64,000 bases of DNA, taken from NCBI RefSeq assembly GCF_042140125.1, contig NZ_CP159473.1. The stretch is one strand, 5' to 3'. The position numbers were made by a program, and so were the translations under genes. Under the pieces are notes generated by a model. That model saw only the letters and a program-made list of their open reading frames with translations, was not told the origin of the DNA and ran no database searches. The DNA is from Rhodophyticola sp017644125 (GTDB taxonomy: Bacteria; Pseudomonadota; Alphaproteobacteria; Rhodobacterales; Rhodobacteraceae). Below are positions 17,533 through 25,716 of the stretch, piece after piece. Positions within the stretch are counted from its first letter, which is position 1. Each line of letters opens with the position of its first letter.

Positions 17533-18210
17533 CTACACCACTTCCGACAACGCGCCGGGGTTCAGAAGCTCGATCCGCTGGCGGGAGGATTTCAGCAATC
17601 CGCGGCGGCCAAGTTTCGTCATCGTCCGGCTGACCATCTCGCGATTGGCGCCGATGCTGGCGGCAATCTCCGCATGTGTGGGCGCGTCATCCAGAATACC
17701 GCCGATTTCCAGCCGCCCCCGTTCCATCGCCAGCCCGATCAGGAAGGAGGCGACCCGTTGCTCGACGGAAAAGGTGGTGAGTTCCAGATTGCGGGCGGTC
17801 AGCGCCCGGATCCGCGCCACCAGATCGCGCGCGATCCGGGTCCGCAGAACCGGAACCTTGTCGAACAGGTCCAGAAACGCGGCCTGCGGCAGGATCAGGA
17901 CCTTGGCGGGGCTGCGCGCGACGACGGCGAGCGACCGGTGGCCGCCATCAAGGGCCGAAAGCTCCCCCAGATAGGAGCCCGTGGCGAAGCGCGAGAAAAT
18001 CACCTCCCGCCCTTCCTTGGTCCAGTAGACCGCAAGAAGCGCACCGGAGAGCAGGAAATAGACATCGCGCGAACTGTCCTCGTGATTGAACAGAAGCTCC
18101 CATGGGTCGAGATTTTTTTCCTTGAAGTTCAGAGGGATGCCAGCAAGATCATCCTCCTTCAGGCCGGCAAGAAGCGGCAGGCCGTATGTCAGCAGTCTGC
18201 GCCCGGTCAT
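17533..18210 (-). CDS. Crp/Fnr-family regulator coupled to the cyclase
   Basis: 225 residues. N-terminal cyclic-nucleotide-binding beta barrel (NFKEKNLDPWELLFNHEDSS, DVYFLLSGALLAVYWTKEGR, SYLGELSALDGGHRSLAVVA), long dimer helix, and C-terminal HTH_Crp with recognition helix APTHAEIAASIGANREMVSR, then TMTKLGRRGLL. The phosphate-binding cassette region reads GSYLGELSALDGGHRS, with the GE pair and a serine where CRP has Arg-Ser/Thr, so cyclic nucleotide binding is plausible. No Fnr-type cysteine cluster. The ATG overlaps the cyclase stop (ATGA), which strongly couples the two. The product is the likely receptor or a partner of the cyclase output. Confidence 0.88.
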   Translation of the reverse strand: MTGRRLLTYGLPLLAGLKEDDLAGIPLNFKEKNLDPWELLFNHEDSSRDVYFLLSGALLAVYWTKEGREVIFSRFATGSYLGELSALDGGHRSLAVVARSPAKVLILPQAAFLDLFDKVPVLRTRIARDLVARIRALTARNLELTTFSVEQRVASFLIGLAMERGRLEIGGILDDAPTHAEIAASIGANREMVSRTMTKLGRRGLLKSSRQRIELLNPGALSEVV

Positions 18211-21194
18211 GGGGCCAGCAGCAATCTGGCCCGCTGCATTTCCGGCACCTGCGCGCCGGGCGGGAAGGCGCGCAGGATATCGGGCAGATCGACCTCGTTG
18301 GGGTCGCTCACATGGGCGAGATCGAGAAGCGCGCGCAGCGTCCAGAGCGTGGCGCCCTGTCGCTTGCTGGTTTCGACCGCGAGTTTCAGGGCCGTTTCGG
18401 CCTCTCCGGGGTGATTGTCCCGGCGGCAGATCTGGGCGTGAATCCGCAAGACCTCGGCATACCAGCAATGCAGGCCGCTTTCGCGCGCCTCTTTCACCGC
18501 GATGGAGGAAACCTGATAGGCTTCGGTCAGCCGGTCCGCTTCGGCCAGGCGTTCCGCGTAGCAGGCCGCGAAATAGGGTGTTCCCACATTGGCGCCGATC
18601 GCCCGCTGCAACTCCAGATTGGCCCTGAACCGCGCAAGCCCCGCCCTGGTCAGGCTTTGCGCGGGATCCATGATGAAGTTCCAGGTCTGGCCGGTGATCT
18701 GCCAGAAGACCGCGCCCTGTTCATCGGCCAACGCCATGCCATCGCGCAGCCGATCCAGCGCGGCCCGCTGATGCCCGGCGTAAAACAGCGGCACCGCGCC
18801 CCAGATCTTGGCATAGGGCAGCATCACCGGAATGTTCAGTGCCGCCTGATGGGCATCGGTCTCGGCCACGAGATCGGGCACCTTGTCGACCTCGCCGGTG
18901 AAGGCGCGCGCCGGGGCTTCGAACATCTGGGCCGCGGCGAAGATGTCCATCCCGTAGCGGGTGATCATCGCGGCATGGTCCTCGATCCGGTAGAGTTTGC
19001 GGATCTCGGCGATCTGGGTGAACTGGGTCCGGAAATCGCCCTGGTAGAAGCAGCCGCAGTTGCGCGTGGCAAGGGCGGCCAGCGCGACCTCGATCCCGTC
19101 GCGATCCATCGGCAGCCTGCCGGCAAGGTCGCCAAGCAGGTCGCAGAAACCATCGGCCCTGCGCTTGTCGCCGGCGGTGATCGCATGGGAAAAGCTGCCG
19201 AAGAGCGCGGCCGCGCTTTCCGTGCTGTTGGACGGGCTGGACCGGGCCAGTTCATGGACCGCATCGAAGGCCTGCCGGACCGGTTCGGCGGTGAACCCCT
19301 GCACCTGCATAAGGATAGAGCCAAGCGTCGTCTGGCAGGCGATCGCCAGATCGACGGAGGCATCCGCCGTGCCCTCGGCCTCCTCGCACAGCGCGATGGC
19401 GGCGCGGGCATGGGCCTTGGCATCGGCGAAGGCGCCTTGCAGAAGAGCGGCCTTGCTGGCCTCAAGATAGCTCCGGATGGCGGCACCGATCTGGCGCGCC
19501 TTCATCTGATGGCGGGCCAGAACGGCGATGTCGCGGGCAAGACGGCCGGGAAACCGCTCCTGCAGAACCTCGACGATCCGAGCATGCAGCGCCTGCCGGG
19601 TGCTGCGCAGGACGGAATGATAGGCCGCCTGTGCCAGAAGCGCATGGGCAAAGGCGAATTCACCTTCCGAGCGTCGCACAAGCACACCGGCCGCGACCCC
19701 CTGTTCCAGCGCGGCCGACGGATCCTCCCCCTCCGGCATCAGCGCGGTGAGCATATCCAGGCCGAAGCTACGCCCGATGGCCGACGCCCGTTGCAGCACG
19801 GGTTTGGCCGGTCCGGTATCGTCGATCCGCGCGGCAAGCAGATCCATCAGGGTTTCGGGGACCGTTTCGCTGGTGCCGAAATCGGGCCCGGCGCGTTTGT
19901 AGAGCTGTTCCAGGAACAGCGGCACGCCGCCTGCGCGCTCCACCAGCCGCGCCTTGGCCGCGCCGTCGATTTGCCCACCGCTGAGCACGGCCAGCATGTG
20001 ATGCGCGTCGGTCTCCGACAGCGGATCAAGCGGCAGGATCTCGGTGGCGCCCTCGGCCAGATGCTGGCCCAGTTTCGGATCCTCGCGGCTGGTCAGGATG
20101 ATCTGCATCCCGGACGGCGCCAGATGGGGGCTGTGCAATATGTGCTGGATCACCCCGAAACTCGCGATATCGAACCAGTGCAGATCCTCGAACACCAGCA
20201 GGCCGCCCGACTGGGTGCTGCGAATGGCACGCCACAACGCCGCTTCGATCCGTGCCTTGAGGGCAAGGCTCGACAGTTTGCCGAGCAGCACCTGACCTTC
20301 CGGCAGGCCCATGATCAGCGCAAGTCCGAGATGATCCTGTTCGGCAAGCTCGCCAAATCCGCGCCGGATATCCGCAAGGCCCGGGGTCAGTTCACCCAGA
20401 TGGCGGGATATCCAGTCCTTGAACGGATGATAGCTTGAGCCGCCATTGATGCCCTCTGCATGGAGGATGGTGGCGGGGGGGGCGCGTTCGGCCATATGCC
20501 CGACCAGGGCGGTTTTGCCGATCCCGGCCTGACCGATGATCAGAACCGGCTTTTCCGCGTTCATCAGGACCGCGCGCTCGCGGTCGCGGCCCACCAGTTC
20601 GCATTGCGAAACGGGGCCGTTTCGGAGGGTGTCCCTGGGGCGATACAGGGTCTGCGGTTCGGCGAAGCCTTTGAGGGTCTGGTCCAGGCGGGACACGAGT
20701 TCAAATCGTCCGCGCAGCAGCCGCTTGGTGCTTTCCGAAATCATGACGGTGTTCGGAGCGGCCTTTTCCTGCACCCGCTGGGCCAGGGTCGTCACCATGC
20801 CGGTGATCCGCGGCCATGCCTCGCGCTTGGCGCCGGCGCGCACCGCAACCTCGCCGGTGGCCACGCCCGCCCTCAGCGCCAGATCGAAGGCGCCGGTTGC
20901 GGCCTCGCGAATTGTCTCCACAACCCGCATGGCGGCATCCACGGCGCGAAGGGCGGCCAGTTCGTCCGCTCGGGAGAGGCCGAACACGGCCACGATCCCG
21001 TCGCCCAGATACTCGGTCACTTCGCCGCCATTGGCTTCGACGATCCCGCGGGACATCCGGTAATAGTCTTCAAGCCAGTTCTGCAGGTCTTCCGCATCCG
21101 CGGTGCTGGCGACTTCGCTGAAGCCGACCAGATCGAAAAAAACAGCCGTGACCTGTTTGCGCTCGCCCTCGGGACGGGCCACTTCAAGTGACAT
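18207..21194 (-). CDS. Class III nucleotide cyclase fused to AAA ATPase and TPR regions
   Basis: 995 residues; GGGGGAGG lies just before the ATG. Residues 10-185 form a class III cyclase domain (VTAVFFDLVGFSEVAS, EVTEYLGDGIVAVFG). Metal aspartates Asp21 and Asp65 are present. At the transition-state site the sequence is TGMVTTLAQRV: Arg140 is kept but the usual Asn is Thr136. Residues about 200-480 are an AAA-type ATPase (Walker A GQAGIGKT at 221-228, Walker B GLLVFEDLHWFD). The remaining 500 residues are helical TPR-like repeats. Such cyclase-AAA-TPR proteins are large cytosolic signalling proteins. It sits 29 bases after the oxidase fusion gene and overlaps the Crp/Fnr gene. Nucleotide product (cAMP or cGMP) uncertain. 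Confidence 0.88.
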   Translation of the reverse strand: MSLEVARPEGERKQVTAVFFDLVGFSEVASTADAEDLQNWLEDYYRMSRGIVEANGGEVTEYLGDGIVAVFGLSRADELAALRAVDAAMRVVETIREAATGAFDLALRAGVATGEVAVRAGAKREAWPRITGMVTTLAQRVQEKAAPNTVMISESTKRLLRGRFELVSRLDQTLKGFAEPQTLYRPRDTLRNGPVSQCELVGRDRERAVLMNAEKPVLIIGQAGIGKTALVGHMAERAPPATILHAEGINGGSSYHPFKDWISRHLGELTPGLADIRRGFGELAEQDHLGLALIMGLPEGQVLLGKLSSLALKARIEAALWRAIRSTQSGGLLVFEDLHWFDIASFGVIQHILHSPHLAPSGMQIILTSREDPKLGQHLAEGATEILPLDPLSETDAHHMLAVLSGGQIDGAAKARLVERAGGVPLFLEQLYKRAGPDFGTSETVPETLMDLLAARIDDTGPAKPVLQRASAIGRSFGLDMLTALMPEGEDPSAALEQGVAAGVLVRRSEGEFAFAHALLAQAAYHSVLRSTRQALHARIVEVLQERFPGRLARDIAVLARHQMKARQIGAAIRSYLEASKAALLQGAFADAKAHARAAIALCEEAEGTADASVDLAIACQTTLGSILMQVQGFTAEPVRQAFDAVHELARSSPSNSTESAAALFGSFSHAITAGDKRRADGFCDLLGDLAGRLPMDRDGIEVALAALATRNCGCFYQGDFRTQFTQIAEIRKLYRIEDHAAMITRYGMDIFAAAQMFEAPARAFTGEVDKVPDLVAETDAHQAALNIPVMLPYAKIWGAVPLFYAGHQRAALDRLRDGMALADEQGAVFWQITGQTWNFIMDPAQSLTRAGLARFRANLELQRAIGANVGTPYFAACYAERLAEADRLTEAYQVSSIAVKEARESGLHCWYAEVLRIHAQICRRDNHPGEAETALKLAVETSKRQGATLWTLRALLDLAHVSDPNEVDLPDILRAFPPGAQVPEMQRARLLLAP

Positions 21195-21223
21195 ATGCCT
21201 CCCCCGATCCGTTAACCTTTACC

Positions 21224-24175
21224 TTACGGCAACCTGGTCCTGCCAGCTTCTAGCCGGGCGATCCGAGCACTGTCCAATGGATTCGACAACGTCCAGCTTG
21301 TCCAGATCCGAAAAGCACCCGGCAATTTAGTCGAACTATCGGTTTGGCCCCTGTCCATCGCCAGCGGTCGCGCGGTCATCCGGCCTGCCGGGATATCGGC
21401 CAGATGTGCATCGCTCACCGTGATTTCCGCAGACACTCCGGCCACATAGGCCGATGTCAGGTTGAAGTCGAAGGAAGAGAACTGCCAGCGGCTGAACTTG
21501 CCTTCAGACACCACGATCTGTTCCGATAGGGATTGCACCATGCCGACCTCGGGCGAGGCCGTGAGCGGGCGGGCGAAGTCCTTCTGCTGGTAGCGCCCTG
21601 ACCAGATCGGCGATCCGTCGGGAGAGGCGACCGAATAGCTGCTGTTGCCCATGCTCAATTGGCCCATCCGCTTGTTGTAGCCATACCACCAGACCCCGGC
21701 GAGCCGGGCCCAGTTATTCGTCAGATAGAGGTTGGGCAGATAACTGAAGACGCCCTCGTGCCCGTCCACCTGAACGTAATTGATGGCGATAATCGCCTCG
21801 TAGTAATCAGTATAGCCAAGGAATCTGGGCAGGATTGAGGCACGCACCCCGACTTGCTGGTTGGCCAGGATTGCCACCGGATGCGTGCCCTCGGGCGTGA
21901 GAGCCTGCGGATGAAGGGTCATGCCCTCGGGCAGGACCGCCTGGAGCGCCTTGGCGTCGACCGCATGAAAGCTGAACCATCCGTCGATCTGGCCGGTTCC
22001 GAACATCGGTGTGAGCGGCCAGGGGGCGGTCTGTGCATAGGGGCTGGCCAGTTTGGTGGCATCCGTCGGCCCGGCATCGGGTGCAAGATCGCCTTCGCCT
22101 ACCACCTCGATCTCGGCGCCGGTCAGCCCGCGCGCGGCCACCAGCCCCGAGATCGTCGCGGCCTCCACGCAGCCGGCATTGATGCCGCAGCGCGTCCAGT
22201 CGCCGGCGAGATAGAGGTTCTCGAACCCCGAGCCATCGGGCGGCAGACGGTACTGGACCGAATTGGGCACCGACAGCACATAGCGTTCGGAGCCATAGAA
22301 GTTTTCGCGGAAATACTGCCCCGCGAACTTCGCCTTCGGCGTGTCGGCATCCCTTGCGAACAGGATCGCGGCATCGAACTTTCCGGCCTTTCGCGCCTTG
22401 GGCCACATCCGTGTCAGATCCGCATCGGCCCACGCCCTGACCCGGTCGGGAAAGGGCCCGGGATCGACGCCCGCATCATGGGCCGGGCTGCAGAAATAGG
22501 CGATGGAGGTCGGGCCGTTTTCGGGCCAGTCCTCCCGCGGCAGAAGGTCGGACATATCGGCCCATGTATCCAGCGGCTCCACAAAGCTGGTGATGACGGT
22601 TTGCAGATCGTGCTGATCGCCGGAATTGTGCCTGGCCACCAGCGCGTTCCAGCCAAGCTCCTCGGGCGTGCGGGTCGACCAGAACTGCGCCGCATGGGTG
22701 GCGACCGTCGGCACATGGTCCAGCATGCCCTTCCACCGGGTGGAGGCCGCCGCCAGCTCTTGTGTCAGATAGTGCAACGACCCGAGCGAGGCGCCCATGA
22801 TCACCAGATCGAAATCGCGCCCGCGTTCCAGCCGGTAGCCGCGGCCCGAGGGTACGTCCTTTTCGCATTCGAAATCGACACCGGAGGCTTTCAGCCGGGC
22901 GCCATCCTTCAACTGGTCCCAAAGCGGCTCGGACGGCCAGCAGGGCAGGTCCCTGACATCGACCAGCGGATCGTATGTGCCCGAAACCACCTGCGCCTGC
23001 TCGACCATGTCGATGGCGGCGATGCTGTTTCGGTCTTCGGACAGGGCCAGATTGGTGGCGGCGTTGAAGAACCTGAACCGAACGCCGCGCGATTTCAGCA
23101 CCTGATAATAGGGCCCGAAAATGGTGTCGCCCATGCCCGCCTGCATCTTGAAGAACAGCGAGCCCTTGTATGTGAAGGCAAGGCGGAGCAGCCCGCGAAT
23201 GGCCGTGCCCGCGCCGACGCTGCGATCATCGGTCAGCCCGCCCGGATAGCCGAAGACATAATCGTAGCAGCCGCGGAACACCGCGGAATACACCGCGTCA
23301 TGGCTGGCCCCGTAATGCAGCAGCCACGCGCTGATTTCCCAATCGTCGATCGCATCGAACCCGGCCCGGAAGACACCGTTGTCGATCGTTCCGCGGAAAA
23401 ACGCGAGCGACAGGCTGATCAGATACCCCATCCGCCGCGCCTCGTCGCTTTGCCCCTCGGCGGCCAGCATGTCGTGGTGCCAGCCCTGCGCGTGCCGGGC
23501 AAGCGCCGCCAGATGGAGCGACTGCCCGGTGGTGTGGTCGAAGGCATTTTCGTCAAGCGACCGGGCATAGGCGTGCAGATGATGGACCGGCGACCGGGCC
23601 GTCACCGACAGGCCCCGGCGGCGGAACTCGGCCTGAAACCGGTCCGGCAGCTCGCTTTGCGCATCTCCCAACAGGCCCCCCAGCCAGCCTTCGACCGCTT
23701 CCAGCAGCATCCTGAAGTAGGAAAACGGGGTGGGCAGCAGGCCGCCGGTACCCGGTTTTTCCTCGTTGGGGTAGAAGTCGATCCGCCACGGGTGAAGCGC
23801 TTTGGTGCCGTCCGGCTGCGGCACCTCATCGGCCAGCAGGAAATGGTTGAGGCCCTTGAAGGCCTTTTCCAGCGTGCCGAGCGGCGCCTCGGGGCTGCGC
23901 AGGCCGGTCTTGTTCAGGGTCTCGTAGCAATCGCGCATCAGCCGGAAGCCGTTTTCGTAGAAACCGGCCCAGATATGAAGGCCATGTTCCTCGATCCGCT
24001 GGTACTCCTCCGCGTTCCGACCGCTTGCGCCCTTGCCGCCGAGGCGCCAGCCAAGCTGGTAGAAGGTTATCTCGTACCGGTTCTGCCAATCGGGCAGCTG
24101 GGTGATCGCATAGGCGGCGGTGACGGCGCCGACGCCGCCCCCGATGATCGCGATTTTCTGGGGTTCGGTTTGCAT
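21224..24175 (-). CDS. FAD amine-oxidase-like / acetoacetate-decarboxylase-like fusion
   Basis: 983 residues with an excellent ribosome site (AAGGAGATATC before ATG). N-terminal Rossmann motif IAIIGGGVGAVTAA (residues 8-21), then YQLGWRLGGKGASGR and EEHGLHIWAGFYENG as in carotenoid desaturase/amine oxidase flavoproteins, with the closing FAD motif NLYLAGDWTRCGINAG near 655. From about residue 720 a second domain resembles acetoacetate decarboxylase: YYEAIIAINYVQVDG near 790, FSYLPNLYLTNNWARLAG, and WWYGYNKRMGQLSM where a lysine near 833 sits at the place of the Schiff-base lysine. Substrate unknown. No signal peptide. It lies between the paralog pair and the cyclase, in one closely spaced array. 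Confidence 0.78.
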   Translation of the reverse strand: MQTEPQKIAIIGGGVGAVTAAYAITQLPDWQNRYEITFYQLGWRLGGKGASGRNAEEYQRIEEHGLHIWAGFYENGFRLMRDCYETLNKTGLRSPEAPLGTLEKAFKGLNHFLLADEVPQPDGTKALHPWRIDFYPNEEKPGTGGLLPTPFSYFRMLLEAVEGWLGGLLGDAQSELPDRFQAEFRRRGLSVTARSPVHHLHAYARSLDENAFDHTTGQSLHLAALARHAQGWHHDMLAAEGQSDEARRMGYLISLSLAFFRGTIDNGVFRAGFDAIDDWEISAWLLHYGASHDAVYSAVFRGCYDYVFGYPGGLTDDRSVGAGTAIRGLLRLAFTYKGSLFFKMQAGMGDTIFGPYYQVLKSRGVRFRFFNAATNLALSEDRNSIAAIDMVEQAQVVSGTYDPLVDVRDLPCWPSEPLWDQLKDGARLKASGVDFECEKDVPSGRGYRLERGRDFDLVIMGASLGSLHYLTQELAAASTRWKGMLDHVPTVATHAAQFWSTRTPEELGWNALVARHNSGDQHDLQTVITSFVEPLDTWADMSDLLPREDWPENGPTSIAYFCSPAHDAGVDPGPFPDRVRAWADADLTRMWPKARKAGKFDAAILFARDADTPKAKFAGQYFRENFYGSERYVLSVPNSVQYRLPPDGSGFENLYLAGDWTRCGINAGCVEAATISGLVAARGLTGAEIEVVGEGDLAPDAGPTDATKLASPYAQTAPWPLTPMFGTGQIDGWFSFHAVDAKALQAVLPEGMTLHPQALTPEGTHPVAILANQQVGVRASILPRFLGYTDYYEAIIAINYVQVDGHEGVFSYLPNLYLTNNWARLAGVWWYGYNKRMGQLSMGNSSYSVASPDGSPIWSGRYQQKDFARPLTASPEVGMVQSLSEQIVVSEGKFSRWQFSSFDFNLTSAYVAGVSAEITVSDAHLADIPAGRMTARPLAMDRGQTDSSTKLPGAFRIWTSWTLSNPLDSARIARLEAGRTRLP

Positions 24176-24225
24176 GATATCTCCTTGTCAAACGGTTTTC
24201 GTGAAAATCCTGCGGGTCCGTCCGC

Positions 24226-25626
24226 TCAGGGCGGGAAAACGACGACACCGCCGATGACATGGGCGGTCTGGTCGATCGGGGGCACGGTGGTGAAGTCCAT
24301 CGGCGAGGCGGGGCCAAGTGTGATGCTCACCACGTCATCGTCGGTATCTTCCACATCCAGAACGTTGAACCCGGTCGTTTCGCCACCGAAGCTGACGATC
24401 TCGCCCAGATCGAGCTGGGCGGATTGATTGGCCGAGATTTCCGTCGTCAGTTTCGCGGCCCCCGTGTGCGTGCCGTGGAACCGCATGGTCACCGTCGGCG
24501 GCTGGCTGATCACGAAGGTGCGGACGCGGGCGAAGCTCTTGTCCTTGCCGAACAGCTCGCCGACGGAAAACCGCGTTCCCTCAAGCTGAAGTCCGGTTAT
24601 ATCCTTTCCGGTCTTGTTCACGATGTCGGTCAGGATCTGGCGGCTGTACCACCCGGTCTTGAGATCGGCGGAGATCTCGACCGGGTCGGCACGCAGCACG
24701 GTGATGCCGGTATAGACAATCGACATCTCGATTTTCTGGGCGGCGCTCCAGAGATCGTCGACCGTGGTGCCCTTCGCGGCCCCGTCATGGCCCAGTGTCA
24801 GGCGCAGATCGGTCTGCGGGATCGAGCCCAGATCCTGATCGTTGAGCCGGAGGCTGACCGTATCGGCACCGTCGCGTTGCAACTCGAAGGTGACCGTCAG
24901 GGTGCGGCTGGCATCGGTCAGGCTGGCCACGATGGTGTTGTTGTCGGGCAGGCCGGAATAGGCCACCGACCACGCGTCCGCGCCAGTCTTCAACCCGCCG
25001 TTCAGCGCCGAGGGGCCAATGCTGTTTTCCGTGGCGGCGGCCACCAGATGCAGGGCGTCCTGCTGTTGCCGCGCGACCTTTTCCAGTTGCTGGCCCATGG
25101 ACAGCCACTGGGTATAGGCGGCGCCGAAGGCCGCAAGGTTGAACGGGATCGGCGGCGGGGAACCGGGGTAGGTCTTCTGCACATAGGCGACGATATAGCC
25201 TGCCTTGGTCGCGGGGATGGCGCCGCTTGCCTTGATCATCCGCTGCGATATCCGGCCGAAGGCGGATTCAAATTCGCCGATCACCTGTTTTTCCTGCTTG
25301 GAAAACGCATTTGACGCCTTGGCGGCGGCCGCCGCGTCGGCGGTCGAGACGTGATACCCGACCGCGCCCAGAACGGAGGCGAACTTGGCGCTGAAACTGG
25401 CGCTGGTCAGGCTGGCCGTGCCGTTGCCATGGGCCACGCAGAGCCGGTCGATCAGGTGGAACGTGTGGGGGTTGTAGTAGATCTCGGTGGAGCCGTACTG
25501 GACATTGTAGTGAAATCCGGGCGGATAGCGGATAACGGCGAATCCGGGCTCGATCGTGCCGCCAAGATAGGCCCTGATCTCGCGGCTGATGGCCTTGGCC
25601 GCCTTTTCGCTCGTGGTCTCCGCCAT
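24226..25626 (-). CDS. Unknown protein, paralog A of a tandem pair
   Basis: 466 residues, family not recognised. No signal peptide or membrane segment. Clearly related to the upstream neighbour: shared stretches include RYPPGFHYNVQYGS near residue 38, SALNGGLKTGADAWSVAYSG near 205, ADLKTGWYSRQILTDI, the GKDKSFARVRTFVISQPPTV block near 365, and the C-terminal PPIDQTAHVIGGVVVFPP. The middle is rich in Ala/Gln helices, the C-terminal half looks beta-rich. It lies 50 bases upstream of the oxidase fusion on the same strand, so the products probably act together. Function unknown; a scaffold, carrier or structural protein would all be compatible. Confidence 0.75.
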   Translation of the reverse strand: MAETTSEKAAKAISREIRAYLGGTIEPGFAVIRYPPGFHYNVQYGSTEIYYNPHTFHLIDRLCVAHGNGTASLTSASFSAKFASVLGAVGYHVSTADAAAAAKASNAFSKQEKQVIGEFESAFGRISQRMIKASGAIPATKAGYIVAYVQKTYPGSPPPIPFNLAAFGAAYTQWLSMGQQLEKVARQQQDALHLVAAATENSIGPSALNGGLKTGADAWSVAYSGLPDNNTIVASLTDASRTLTVTFELQRDGADTVSLRLNDQDLGSIPQTDLRLTLGHDGAAKGTTVDDLWSAAQKIEMSIVYTGITVLRADPVEISADLKTGWYSRQILTDIVNKTGKDITGLQLEGTRFSVGELFGKDKSFARVRTFVISQPPTVTMRFHGTHTGAAKLTTEISANQSAQLDLGEIVSFGGETTGFNVLDVEDTDDDVVSITLGPASPMDFTTVPPIDQTAHVIGGVVVFPP

Positions 25627-25716
25627 GTCCCCGAATCCTTCATGCCGTCGTCCGGGGCAACGGCACTGGCTGCCCCGGACAGTTTTATCATTTCTCCGGG
25701 AGAAAGAGTTTAACGC

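Noticed and set aside
18186..20438. 750-codon plus-strand frame
   Set aside because: Antisense of the cyclase-AAA-TPR gene; no ribosome site or domain.
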